Shown here: in pieces, positions 25,024 through 34,009 of the stretch
Position numbering within the stretch: position 1 is the first letter of the stretch
Layout of the letters: every line of letters begins with the position of its first letter
Source of the DNA: Flavobacterium sp. 123
Lineage (GTDB): Bacteria; Bacteroidota; Bacteroidia; Flavobacteriales; Flavobacteriaceae
DNA length: 64,000 bases
Direction: 5' to 3'
NCBI RefSeq assembly: GCF_003634825.1
Contig: NZ_RBXD01000001.1
Span: 2,192,501-2,256,500, forward strand
Program-made: the position numbers and the translations under genes
The notes under the pieces: generated by a model
What the model was told of the DNA's origin: nothing
Databases searched by the model: none
Seen by the model: the letters and a program-made list of their open reading frames with translations, nothing else

Positions 25024-25863
25024 ATGAAGCAATTATTTGATGATGTATCTTTTAAATGTAGTAAGCTAGTTACAAAAAACTACAGTACTTCATTCTCACT
25101 GGCTGTTTATATGCTTTCGCCAAGCATTAGGGATGCCATATACAGCATCTATGGCTTTGTGCGATTTGCAGACGAAATAGTAGATTCGTTTCATGGTTTT
25201 CAAAAAGAAGATCTTATTAATGATTTTGAGAAAGAATATTACAAAGCGTATGATTCTGGAATCAGTTTAAATCCTATTTTGAACTCGTTTCAGATTACGG
25301 TAAAACAATATAATATTTCGGATGATTTAGTTCAGTCTTTCTTGAAAAGTATGAAATTAGATTTGGTAAAATCAGATTATCACAGTGATGAAGAGTACAA
25401 AGAATATATTTATGGTTCAGCTGATGTAGTTGGTTTAATGTGTCTCAAGGTTTTTGTGGATGGAAACAATCAAAAATACGAGCAGTTGAAAGACGAAGCC
25501 ATGCGTTTAGGTTCCGCTTTCCAAAAAGTAAATTTTCTAAGAGATTTAAAAGATGATAATTTAGTCTTGAACCGAAATTATTTTCCTGGTGTAGATTTGA
25601 ATTCTTTTGATGAAAAATCAAAAGCAGCAATTATTCTTGAAATTGAAGAAGATTTCAGAGTTGCTTATCAAGGAATTGTAAAACTGCCTATGGAAGCTAA
25701 ATTTGGTGTTTACACAGCATTTGTGTATTACAAAAAACTGCTTAAGAAGTTAAAAAACACACCTTGCCACGAAATAGGAAGCGCTAGAATTAGAGTTTCT
25801 AATTATACAAAAGCAGGACTTTTGGCACAATCTTTCGTAACTTATAAGTTGAAGTTAGTATAA
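25024..25863 (+). CDS. crtB: Phytoene synthase CrtB
   Basis: Squalene/phytoene synthase family, 279 residues. The first aspartate-rich motif is RFADEIVDSF (about 48-57) and the second is FLRDLKDD (about 177-184), which bind the Mg-diphosphate of two geranylgeranyl diphosphates. It condenses them to phytoene, the substrate of CrtI encoded just upstream (2-base gap). Confidence 0.96.
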   Translation: MKQLFDDVSFKCSKLVTKNYSTSFSLAVYMLSPSIRDAIYSIYGFVRFADEIVDSFHGFQKEDLINDFEKEYYKAYDSGISLNPILNSFQITVKQYNISDDLVQSFLKSMKLDLVKSDYHSDEEYKEYIYGSADVVGLMCLKVFVDGNNQKYEQLKDEAMRLGSAFQKVNFLRDLKDDNLVLNRNYFPGVDLNSFDEKSKAAIILEIEEDFRVAYQGIVKLPMEAKFGVYTAFVYYKKLLKKLKNTPCHEIGSARIRVSNYTKAGLLAQSFVTYKLKLV

Positions 25864-25905
25864 AAAACCGATTTTTAAGATCTATATTTTAAACAATAAA
25901 AAACA

Positions 25906-26346
25906 ATGATTTCCTTTCTAATATTTTTTGGAGTTTTCCTTTTCATGGAATGTGTTACTTGGTGTACACACAAATATGTGATGCACGGATTGATGTGGTA
26001 TTTCCACGCGGATCATCACCAACCTAAGTACGCTAATGTTTTTGAGCGAAACGATATCTTTTTTGTGATTTTTGCCGTCCCGAGTATAGTTCTTTTTTAT
26101 TTCGGTGCGCAGGCTAATTTCAACTATCTTTTTTTCATCGGATTAGGAATCACATTTTACGGATTCTGTTATTTCATGATACATGATGTCTTGATTCATC
26201 AGCGCTTCAAATGGTTCAAAAATACCAATAATAAGTATCTGATTGGTCTTCGTAAGGCCCATAAAGTGCATCATAAACATTTAGGAAAAGAGCATGGCGA
26301 ATGCTTCGGAATGTTATTCGTGCCTTTTAAATATTATAAAATTTAG
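25906..26346 (+). CDS. crtZ: Beta-carotene hydroxylase CrtZ-type
   Basis: A 146-residue membrane di-iron hydroxylase of the fatty acid hydroxylase family. The histidine motifs are HKYVMHG, HADHH, HDVLIHQ and HKVHH in the usual order, with four hydrophobic segments. It adds 3-hydroxyl groups to beta-carotene to give zeaxanthin. A lycopene cyclase is not in the window, so it must be encoded elsewhere. Confidence 0.93.
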   Translation: MISFLIFFGVFLFMECVTWCTHKYVMHGLMWYFHADHHQPKYANVFERNDIFFVIFAVPSIVLFYFGAQANFNYLFFIGLGITFYGFCYFMIHDVLIHQRFKWFKNTNNKYLIGLRKAHKVHHKHLGKEHGECFGMLFVPFKYYKI

Positions 26347-26359
26347 AAACAATATTTGG

Positions 26360-26454
26360 GCGTGACCACAAGGGTCGGGCTATTCGTTCCCGCTTTTTTG
26401 AGTACGGCCAAAAAAAGCCATCCTCAAAAAGAGCTCCACTGCTATCCCTCACGC
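26360..26454. repeat. Structured intergenic repeat element of 95 bp
   Basis: The element starts GCGTGA and ends TCACGC, terminal inverted repeats. Inside, GCTTTTTTGAG pairs with CTCAAAAAGAGC, and GGCC...GCC form a stem. The phrase CCACAAGGGTCGGGCT is one I recall from many Flavobacterium intergenic regions. It lies between crtZ and the SRPBCC gene and may affect mRNA stability or act as a weak terminator. Confidence 0.6.
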
Positions 26455-26504
26455 AATCCAGTATTCAACAAAACGCTCATTACAAACACAACAAGTACAA
26501 CCCC

Positions 26505-26966
26505 ATGAAACTCTACACAAAAGAAACAACGCAACATGTAAATGCTACTATTGAAGAATGTTGGGCTTTTTTTTCCAGCCCTAGAAATCTTCAAAAAATT
26601 ACACCAGAATCTATGGGTTTTCAAATCACTGATTTTGATGAGAAAAACATGTATGCTGGCCAAATAATTCAATATAAAGTTTCCCCACTTTTAGGAATAA
26701 AATTACCTTGGGTAACCGAAATAACATTTGTAAAAGAAAATAGTTATTTTATTGATGAACAACGTTTTGGTCCGTATGCGTTATGGCATCACAAGCATTT
26801 TTTTGAGAAAACGGATAACGGAGTTAAAATGACGGATTTGGTTCATTACGGATTGCCTCTTGGGTTTATTGGACGAATCATGAATACTTTGATTGTGAAA
26901 AATAAATTGAAAGCTATTTTTGACCACAGACGGGTCATGGTGGACCAACTTTTTAATACAAAATAA
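26505..26966 (+). CDS. SRPBCC-family protein, light regulon
   Basis: 153 residues with the START/SRPBCC ligand-binding pattern (VNATIEECWAFFSSPRNLQKITP and a C-terminal long helix). In several bacteria such a protein is tied to the TIGR01777 epimerase-like family, which also occurs here at 34.0 kb. Its ligand is unknown. The stop overlaps the photolyase ATG by one base (TAATG), so the two are coupled. Confidence 0.85.
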   Translation: MKLYTKETTQHVNATIEECWAFFSSPRNLQKITPESMGFQITDFDEKNMYAGQIIQYKVSPLLGIKLPWVTEITFVKENSYFIDEQRFGPYALWHHKHFFEKTDNGVKMTDLVHYGLPLGFIGRIMNTLIVKNKLKAIFDHRRVMVDQLFNTK

Positions 26967-28261
26967 TGACCAAGCAACAAGTTTCTTTTTTCTGGTTTAG
27001 ACGTGATTTACGATTAGAAGATAATGTAGGTTTGTTTCACGCTTTACAATCTGATTATGCTGTAATTCCATTGTTTATTTTTGATGATGCAATTTTAGAT
27101 AGTTTGCCCAAAAACGATGCTAGGGTAGGTTTTATTCACGAATCTTTGGCTAAAATTAATTCGCAATTACAGGAAATAGGAAGTTCACTATTGGTCAAAA
27201 AAGGCAAAACTATTGCTGTTTGGGAATCACTTATTGCCGAATTTGATATCAAAGAAGTTTTTTTTAATAAAGATTATGAACCATACGCTATTCAAAGAGA
27301 TTTGGCTGTCTCTGAATTATTGAATTCCAATAAAGCGATACCACATTCCTTCAAAGACCAAGTTATTTTTGAAGAAAAAGAAATTACAAAAGCGGATGGT
27401 TTACCTTATACCGTTTATACGCCATATAAAAATAAATGGTTAGAAAAGTGCAAAACCATGGCGCCTATTCCTGAATATGATGCCAGTGTACATTTTTCTA
27501 ACTTTCATAAAAATTCGTTCGCTTTTCCCTCTTTAGCCGAAATAGGATTTGAAGAAAGTCCCATCAAAGTAAAACCGCACAATTTGACTAAGATTGGAAA
27601 TTATCATGAAACTCGTGATTTTCCAGCAGTTGATAGTACCTCGTATTTGTCTCCACATTTGCGTTTTGGAACGGTTAGTATTCGGAAATTAGTCAATTGG
27701 GCGGCACGTAAAAACGATGTTTTTTTGAGTGAATTGATTTGGAGAGAGTTTTTCATGCAAATACTTTATAGCTTCCCAAAAGTTATCAATCAAAATTTCA
27801 AATCTGCTTATGATGGAATTCAATGGCGGAACAATGAAGAGGATTTTAAACGGTGGTGTACAGGAACTACGGGCTATCCAATGGTTGATGCCGGAATGCG
27901 TCAACTCAACGAAACGGGATACATGCACAACCGTGTTCGTATGGTTGTAGCTAGTTTTTTATGCAAACATTTATTAATACAATGGCAGTGGGGAGAAGCC
28001 TATTTTGCAGAAAAATTATTGGATTACGAATTGTCTGCTAATGTAGGAAATTGGCAATGGGCCGCAGGAACAGGTTGTGATGCAGCACCTTATTTCCGTG
28101 TTTTTAATCCCGATATTCAACTCAAAAAGTTTGATGAAAAAGGTATTTATATACGTAAATGGATCAAAGAATTTGATTTGGGTTACGGACAACCAATGTT
28201 AGATCATGCAATGGCAAGAGATAGAGCAATTGCTACGTATAAAGAAGGAATTTTAAAGTGA
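26966..28261 (+). CDS. phrB: Deoxyribodipyrimidine photolyase
   Basis: Class I photolyase/cryptochrome, 431 residues. The N-terminal antenna domain begins FFWFRRDLRLEDN, and the C-terminal FAD domain has ELIWREFFMQIL, WCTGTTGYPMVDAGMRQL and YELSANVGNWQWAAGTG. Trp and Asn positions fit CPD photolyases. It uses light to repair UV dimers and is a typical target of CarH/LitR regulators. Convergent with the gene at 28,852 across a repeat array. Confidence 0.96.
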   Translation: MTKQQVSFFWFRRDLRLEDNVGLFHALQSDYAVIPLFIFDDAILDSLPKNDARVGFIHESLAKINSQLQEIGSSLLVKKGKTIAVWESLIAEFDIKEVFFNKDYEPYAIQRDLAVSELLNSNKAIPHSFKDQVIFEEKEITKADGLPYTVYTPYKNKWLEKCKTMAPIPEYDASVHFSNFHKNSFAFPSLAEIGFEESPIKVKPHNLTKIGNYHETRDFPAVDSTSYLSPHLRFGTVSIRKLVNWAARKNDVFLSELIWREFFMQILYSFPKVINQNFKSAYDGIQWRNNEEDFKRWCTGTTGYPMVDAGMRQLNETGYMHNRVRMVVASFLCKHLLIQWQWGEAYFAEKLLDYELSANVGNWQWAAGTGCDAAPYFRVFNPDIQLKKFDEKGIYIRKWIKEFDLGYGQPMLDHAMARDRAIATYKEGILK

Positions 28262-28351
28262 TTTCAAAAAATAAATTAACCATTTAAGATATATAAGGCT
28301 ATAGACGAAAGTCAGCTGCCATCTTCTATAAGGATGCTGTTTAATTAAATG

Positions 28352-28845
28352 AACTTACATTTCTTGTGTGATTTAAACTTTTGAATTATTTCAATTTAAA
28401 ATGAGTTTCGTCTACAACAATTATTAAAAAATTCCTTAAGAACTAAACTTACATTTCTTATGTGGTTTAAACTTTTGATTATCCTAATTTAAAATGAGTT
28501 TCGTCCACAACAATTATTAAAAAATTCCTTAAGAACTAAACTTACATTTCTTATATGGTTTAAACTTTTGAATTATTCTAATTTAGAATAAATTTCGTGT
28601 ACTGTAAAGACCCGAAAATTCCTTAAGAACTAAACTTATATTTCTTGTGTGATTTAAACTTTTGAATTATTTCAATTTAGAATAAATTTCGTGTACTGTA
28701 AAGACCCGAAAATTCCTTAAGAACTAAACTTATATTTCTTGTGTGATTTAAACTTTTGAATTATTTCAATTTAGAATAAATTTCGTGTACTGTAAAGACC
28801 CGAAAATTCCTTAAGAACTAAACTTATATTTCTTGTGTGATTTAA
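28352..28845. repeat. 94-bp tandem repeat array, about five units
   Basis: The landmark AACTTAYATTTCTT recurs at 28352, 28446, 28539, 28633, 28727 and 28821, giving spacings of 94, 93, 94, 94 and 94 bases. Each unit contains GRTTTAAACTTTTGAATTAT or a close variant. Units 1-2 end in an ACAACAATTATT block, units 3-5 in GTACTGTAAAGACCCG. It is not coding: 94 is not a multiple of 3 and stops occur in every frame. It fills most of the 590-base gap between two convergent operons; bases 28262-28351 hold nothing I recognise. Confidence 0.95.
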
Positions 28846-28851
28846 ATGCAA

Positions 28852-30270
28852 CTATTTAATCAATTTATTCAGCATTCCATTAAAAATAAATCCATGAAAT
28901 GGCAATACTGAATACCAATATAATTTCCCCCAAATTCCTCTAGGTCTAAATGTTGCAGATTGGTAAAGTGTGTTGTTGATTATTTTGAATTCTAACCAAG
29001 CTTCTCCTGGGAGTTTCATTTCAGCAAATAAGATTAATTTACCTTCTTCTTTGTTAGCATAGAGTACGCGCCAAAAATCAAGAGCATCACCAGAATGGAT
29101 ATTGTGTTGGTTGGTTCTGCCTCTTCGGGAGCCTACACCACCATATAATTTGTCTATAAAGCCGCGTAAATTCCAAAGCCAATCACCGTAATACCAACCC
29201 GTTTCTCCACCAATAGACCAAATCCTTTCGATGGTAAATTCTCTATTTTGGATTTGCATTTTGCGACGATCTATGTAACAATCTTTTTTGGGGACTTTTA
29301 TATATCTAGAAATATTACTCTTAAAACGCCCGCTAACCAGAGAATCTTTCCAGCTCGAAGCAACCTTATCTTCTTCAACTTTTGTTAATGCCCGAGACAA
29401 AGCTTGTTTATACGTCATGGGGTTAACATCTAGTAGCGTATTAATTTTAGTATCTCTGCAAACCACTTCTACTTTCATACTACTGACTAAGGCCGTTGCT
29501 AGTTTGTAAGAAGTTGAGGTTACAAAGTACAACCAATACGAAGATAATTTAGGAGTCATCACCGGAATAGTGAAAATCCAACGCTTTAGTTTTTTTGCTT
29601 CGGCGAAAGCCAATAGCATTTCTTTATAAGTTAAAATATCAGGGCCGCCAATGTCAAAACTTTGATTGTAAGTAATAGGGTTTAATAAGGATTTAGTCAA
29701 AAATTCCAATACATCGGTTATGGCAATAGGCTGACATTTGGTGTTCAACCATCTTGGGGTAATCATTACGGGAAGCTTGTTGATTAAATCTCGGATAATT
29801 TCAAAAGATGCGCTTCCAGAGCCTACAATTATACCTGCTCTCAATGTAGTCAGACTAAAACTTCCGAGTTGCAGTATATCTTCTACTTTTTTTCTGGAAG
29901 ATAAATGCTTCGATAGGGATTTGTCGTTTACAATTCCGCTGAGATAAATAACTTGCTTGACATCGGTTTCATTTATTCGTTGTACAAAATTTAATGCCGA
30001 AATGCTTTCTAATTCATCATAATTTGTTGCTGAACCAGACATCGAGTGGATTAAATAATAAGCTGCTTGAATATCTTTTGGAATAGTAGTTAAAGTTTCT
30101 TCTTCGAGAAAATCAACTTCAATAACCGTAATTTTATTTTGTATTTCTTTTGGAACATAAAACCTGTTTTTATCTCTCACACAACAAAATACATCGTGAC
30201 CTTGCGCTACTAAAATAGGCAAAAGTCGCTTCCCAATGTATCCTGTTGCGCCTGTTAAGAGAATTTTCAT
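28852..30270 (-). CDS. NAD(P)-binding/DUF2867 fusion oxidoreductase-like protein
   Basis: The N-terminal half is an atypical SDR with MKILLTGATGYIGKRLLPIL (nucleotide-binding loop) and the second half a DUF2867 domain (GDALDFWRVL, GEAWLEFKI). 472 residues is the usual length of this fusion. Substrate unknown; similar genes occur in light-induced clusters with photolyase and TIGR03643. It is the last gene of the operon starting at 33,889. Confidence 0.87.
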   Translation of the reverse strand: MKILLTGATGYIGKRLLPILVAQGHDVFCCVRDKNRFYVPKEIQNKITVIEVDFLEEETLTTIPKDIQAAYYLIHSMSGSATNYDELESISALNFVQRINETDVKQVIYLSGIVNDKSLSKHLSSRKKVEDILQLGSFSLTTLRAGIIVGSGSASFEIIRDLINKLPVMITPRWLNTKCQPIAITDVLEFLTKSLLNPITYNQSFDIGGPDILTYKEMLLAFAEAKKLKRWIFTIPVMTPKLSSYWLYFVTSTSYKLATALVSSMKVEVVCRDTKINTLLDVNPMTYKQALSRALTKVEEDKVASSWKDSLVSGRFKSNISRYIKVPKKDCYIDRRKMQIQNREFTIERIWSIGGETGWYYGDWLWNLRGFIDKLYGGVGSRRGRTNQHNIHSGDALDFWRVLYANKEEGKLILFAEMKLPGEAWLEFKIINNTLYQSATFRPRGIWGKLYWYSVLPFHGFIFNGMLNKLIK

Positions 30271-30290
30271 GCTTTGGTTTTAATTCTGAA

Positions 30291-30905
30291 TTAGCTCAAT
30301 TTGTTTGCTACTAAACTAATAAATTCTTTTCTGGTTTTGTCTTTTTCAAACGCACCAGTAAATGATGAAGTTGTAGTTACTGAATTTTGTTTTTGAATGC
30401 CACGCATTTGCATGCACATGTGTTGCGCTTCAATTACTACAGCTACTCCTAGAGGATTCAAAGCTTCCTGAATACAATCTTTGATTTGGTCAGTCAAGCG
30501 TTCTTGTACTTGCATTCTACGCGCATACGCATCAACAATTCTAGGGATTTTGCTCAACCCAACAATTTTTCCATTCGGGATATACGCTACATGTGCTTTT
30601 CCAAAAAACGGTAGCATATGATGCTCACACATCGAATAGACTTCAATATCTTTTACCACAATCATTTGTTGGTGATCCTCAGAGAACAAAGCGGATGTCA
30701 GTATTTCTAAAGGATCTAATCCATAACCATGGGTTAAAAATTGCATGGCTTTAGCAACTCTTTCTGGTGTTTTTTCAAGACCTTCTCGATTTACATCTTC
30801 GCCTAAATTTTCTATAATAGATTTGTAGTTTTGAGATAATGCTTCCGTTATCTCCGTATCATATTGTTCAATTTTTTCGTAACTCCTTGTTTGTTTTACT
30901 ATCAT
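30291..30905 (-). CDS. folE: GTP cyclohydrolase I
   Basis: The family signature [13 protein letters not shown] with zinc ligands Cys and His is present, as are the QERLT and [17 protein letters not shown] motifs. The enzyme makes dihydroneopterin triphosphate, the precursor of folates and of the pterin antenna of photolyases. Its place in the light regulon suggests extra supply of that antenna. The 204-residue length is normal. Confidence 0.95.
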   Translation of the reverse strand: MIVKQTRSYEKIEQYDTEITEALSQNYKSIIENLGEDVNREGLEKTPERVAKAMQFLTHGYGLDPLEILTSALFSEDHQQMIVVKDIEVYSMCEHHMLPFFGKAHVAYIPNGKIVGLSKIPRIVDAYARRMQVQERLTDQIKDCIQEALNPLGVAVVIEAQHMCMQMRGIQKQNSVTTTSSFTGAFEKDKTRKEFISLVANKLS

Positions 30906-30922
30906 TTTTATGAATTCGGGGT

Positions 30923-31606
30923 TTATATTTTAAAGCTTACAATGCCATAATCCATTTCAAAAACTTGACCAGATATTGATTTAGCATGTTCAGAAATCAG
31001 GAAATTTGCCATACTTGCCACTTCTTCTGGTTTCAAGTAACTTTTCATTGGATGGCGTTCTATCATATTTTCTTTCATGCGATCATTTCTAAGAATTCCT
31101 GCTGAAAGTGATGTTTCTGTTATAGTAGGAGCAATCGCATTAACTCGAACTGTTGCAGCTAATTCAGCTCCTAAGGATTTTACTAATCCTTCAACTCCAG
31201 CTTTTGCAGTTGCAATACTTGCGTGGAAAGGCATTCCTAATTTTGCGGCTACAGTACTGAATAAAATAATGGATGGATTTATGCCTTTTTTTAATGCAGG
31301 CAAATATTTTTGAATGACTTTTACGGCGCCAATTACATTGATTTCAAAGTCATTTCTGAAATCATCAATAGCTAAACTGCCAATAGGTTTTAGCGTTATG
31401 GAACCTGGACAATAAATCAAGGTATCTATATTCTCTATTTCAGGCAGCGCGTCATGTAATGCGTCCAAAGAAAAATGGGTTAAGTTTGGATGTGAAATTT
31501 CAGCTGGAGTCCTGCTGATATTGTACACTTTATTCGTTTCCAATTGTTGTAGCAAAATGGCATTTCCAATTCCTTTGCTTCCGCCAATGATGACAATGTT
31601 TTTCAT
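30923..31606 (-). CDS. SDR-family oxidoreductase lacking the usual catalytic Tyr
   Basis: Classical SDR nucleotide loop [12 protein letters not shown] at the N-terminus and CPGS in the NAG position. In the usual YxxxK site the sequence is [10 protein letters not shown], with Ile four residues before the Lys, so the catalytic tyrosine seems replaced. The following [10 protein letters not shown] loop is conserved. Next to folE, it may act on pterins or keep only cofactor binding. 227 residues. Confidence 0.88.
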   Translation of the reverse strand: MKNIVIIGGSKGIGNAILLQQLETNKVYNISRTPAEISHPNLTHFSLDALHDALPEIENIDTLIYCPGSITLKPIGSLAIDDFRNDFEINVIGAVKVIQKYLPALKKGINPSIILFSTVAAKLGMPFHASIATAKAGVEGLVKSLGAELAATVRVNAIAPTITETSLSAGILRNDRMKENMIERHPMKSYLKPEEVASMANFLISEHAKSISGQVFEMDYGIVSFKI

Positions 31607-31643
31607 ATTTAAATATGGTTTTTAACGTAAGGGATGTATTAAA

Positions 31644-31922
31644 TTACCTTTTCGAAATTTTATTATTATTAATTTGTCTTTGCATACTGCATTTAAAACG
31701 TCCTTCCCTAAATGCTCTTAATTTTTCATGCTTTGTTTTGCGACCTTGAACTCTTTCTCTCCACATTCTAAAACTTGATGGCTTCATTTCTGTACGCATC
31801 AAATCAATCACTTCTTGTTCTTTTAATCCAAATTGCAATAAAATAGCATCAAATGTGGTTCGGTCTTCCCAAGCCATTTCTATGATTCGGTCTATTTCTA
31901 AATCGGTAAGTTCTTTTTTCAA
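31644..31922 (-). CDS. TIGR03643/DUF2805 family protein (92 aa)
   Basis: Short basic helical protein with the family pattern LTDLEIDRIIEMAWEDRTTF and SSFRMWRERVQGRKTKHE. It may be an HTH DNA-binding protein. In other genomes the family travels with cryptochrome/photolyase and folE, consistent with this operon. Two bases separate it from the ABC1 gene. Confidence 0.85.
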   Translation of the reverse strand: MKKELTDLEIDRIIEMAWEDRTTFDAILLQFGLKEQEVIDLMRTEMKPSSFRMWRERVQGRKTKHEKLRAFREGRFKCSMQRQINNNKISKR

Positions 31923-31924
31923 GC

Positions 31925-33229
31925 CTAATATTTTTGAAATTCGTTAACTACTATTTTGGCCTTTAAATCAAACATCAAATTGTATAAACCAAAGAAAGTT
32001 CGGTTCATGTAGATAAAATGTTTGGAGCCTCTATTTCCGTTCATTTTACGAAGGGTAGTGTCTTTTGAAAAGCGTTCGCCTAATTGCGCTATGTTTTCAA
32101 AGAATTCTTCATCTGAAAAATCAAATGTTTCCGTTTGAAAAGGTTTGGTAAACAGGGATAATAAATCATAGAACATTTGAGTGAAATATTTAATTTCTTC
32201 TTTGGAATCATCCGTTCTAAGAATTTCTAATTCAAATAATTTCTCACTAAATAGTTTTTTGTTATCAATAACTTCTTTATTAATCAATTCAAAATAAGGA
32301 ATATAGAATTCATTCGGAATTTTTTTCATACATCCAAAATCTAATGCAACCAATTTATTTCCAGAATCAACTAAGAAATTTCCTGGATGTGGGTCTGCAT
32401 GTACTTTTCTTAAAATATGAATTTGGTACATGTAAAAATCCCAAAGCGCTTGCCCGATGCTATTGGCTGTTTTTTGATCTGTATTTTTAGCAGTAAACTC
32501 CGAAAGATGAATTCCTGTCATCCAATCCATAGTGATAATCTTCTGTGATGAAAACTCTGGATAGTAATTAGGGAAAACCAAATTTTCTATTTTTTGGCAC
32601 GCTTCAACAACTTCTTGACTTTGTTTTAGTTCCAATAAATAATTAGTTTCTTCAATTAGTTTGTCTTCAACTTCTTTAAAATATTTGTCGGAATCTTTAC
32701 CTTGAAGATTGAACATCCGAATCGCAATAGGTTTTACCAAAGCTAAATCAGATGAAATACTATTAGCAACACCGGGATATTGAATTTTTACGGCTAATTT
32801 TTTAGCGTCTTTTTTGGCTAAATGAACCTGTCCAATACTGGCTGCATTTACAGATGTTGCGTTGAATTCATCAAAAATTTCATACGGTGATTTTCCGAAA
32901 TTTGCTTTGAATGTTTTTAATACTAATGGTGCTGATAACGGCGGAACTGAAAACTGCGATAAGGAAAATTTCTCCACATAGGCTTGTGGCAAAAAGCTTT
33001 TATCCATACTTAGCATTTGAGCTACTTTTAAGGCGCTTCCTTTCAGACTTTTTAGACCATCATAAATGTCTTCAGCATTGTCCTCATTTAGTTTATCACG
33101 AGTGGTTTCGGGATTCACCATTTTCTCACCGTAATATTTCAAATAATTTACTCCAACTTTTGCTCCAGTCTGAACCAATTTAGTTGCTCTTTCAATTTTT
33201 GAAGTTGGAATATAATCTAGCGTTTTCAT
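31925..33229 (-). CDS. ABC1/UbiB-family atypical kinase
   Basis: 434 residues. The ABC1 family features are the KGSALKVAQMLSMD motif near residue 50, AASIGQVHLA and the kinase region VHADPHPGNFLV followed by ALDFGCMKK. Family members help quinone or lipid metabolism. In this operon a role in isoprenoid or membrane protection under light is likely but unproven. It abuts the TetR-like gene. Confidence 0.9.
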   Translation of the reverse strand: MKTLDYIPTSKIERATKLVQTGAKVGVNYLKYYGEKMVNPETTRDKLNEDNAEDIYDGLKSLKGSALKVAQMLSMDKSFLPQAYVEKFSLSQFSVPPLSAPLVLKTFKANFGKSPYEIFDEFNATSVNAASIGQVHLAKKDAKKLAVKIQYPGVANSISSDLALVKPIAIRMFNLQGKDSDKYFKEVEDKLIEETNYLLELKQSQEVVEACQKIENLVFPNYYPEFSSQKIITMDWMTGIHLSEFTAKNTDQKTANSIGQALWDFYMYQIHILRKVHADPHPGNFLVDSGNKLVALDFGCMKKIPNEFYIPYFELINKEVIDNKKLFSEKLFELEILRTDDSKEEIKYFTQMFYDLLSLFTKPFQTETFDFSDEEFFENIAQLGERFSKDTTLRKMNGNRGSKHFIYMNRTFFGLYNLMFDLKAKIVVNEFQKY

Positions 33230-33889
33230 TTATTTGCTTTGTATTTTTTCTTTAAAAAGGAATTTTCCAAAATCAATTAAGCTGTCAATAGGAGCAATGT
33301 TCATTAACTCAAAAGTAGCTTTCACAGATTTTTCAATATAGATATCTGTTTTCTCAAATGCTGGTGAAGAATCGTCTAACCAAAATTTAAGTGTCATTAA
33401 TAGCTGAAGCCAAGATGTTTCTTTGATTGTTTTTTCTTGAAATGATTGTAGTTTTTCTTGCTTTATTCGGTATTCGTCAGAAATGATTCCAGAAATATAT
33501 TGTTTGAAACTATTTCTCAACGTTGACAATTGCATCAAGTTTTTGAGATGGTTTTCATTTTCTTTCAAACTCATTACTACATAGCTTCTATTTGCTGATA
33601 ACAATTCAAAAAAAGTAAAATAAAAGCTAAGCATTTTACTTTTCATATCATACGTTTCATAGTTTGCATCTTTTTCTAATAGCGCAACAGTTTTTTCTAG
33701 AAACATATTAAAAATTTCATTTTCTATACTATTTAGTGTCCCAAAAAAAGTGTAGAATTCAGACTCAGTAAATCCATTTAATTTAGAAAATTGATAAACA
33801 GATTTTGGTTTTTCATTTTGTTCCAATGTATAATTCATATACATAGAAACAATTTTGTCTTTTGTGAGTATTACTTTTTTAGTTGCCAT
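33230..33889 (-). CDS. TetR/AcrR-like regulator, first gene of the light operon
   Basis: The N-terminal 60 residues form a TetR-like HTH (KDKIVSMYMNYT ... SVYQFSKLNGFTESEFYTFF), and the rest is an all-helical ligand domain. 219 residues is normal. It is divergent from the TIGR01777 gene and shares the operator-like inverted repeat at 33.93 kb. It may repress the operon, or act together with CarH. Confidence 0.75.
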   Translation of the reverse strand: MATKKVILTKDKIVSMYMNYTLEQNEKPKSVYQFSKLNGFTESEFYTFFGTLNSIENEIFNMFLEKTVALLEKDANYETYDMKSKMLSFYFTFFELLSANRSYVVMSLKENENHLKNLMQLSTLRNSFKQYISGIISDEYRIKQEKLQSFQEKTIKETSWLQLLMTLKFWLDDSSPAFEKTDIYIEKSVKATFELMNIAPIDSLIDFGKFLFKEKIQSK

Positions 33890-33916
33890 TTTTTTGAATC
33901 TTTCTAATTAGAGTAT

Positions 33917-33977
33917 AAAGGTATAAAATGTTTAACTAATTATTCATAAAGTTAAACAAAATAATTTTGTATATTTG
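33917..33977. promoter_or_regulatory. Divergent promoters with shared inverted repeat (CarH-like half-sites)
   Basis: TGTTTAAC (33929-33936) and GTTAAACA (33951-33958) form a perfect 8-bp inverted repeat with a 14-base spacer. To the right, TATATTTG (33970-33977) is an exact plus-strand -7 box. To the left, the minus strand has TACCTTTA at 33917-33924, one mismatch from TAnnTTTG. So one operator could control both directions. Half-sites match those at the carH and crtI promoters. Confidence 0.55.
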
Positions 33978-34009
33978 TGTTAGATATAATTTGTCAAATG
34001 ATTTCTATC

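Noticed and set aside
28352..28845. CRISPR array
   Set aside because: The whole 94-base unit repeats with no unique spacers, and no cas genes are near.
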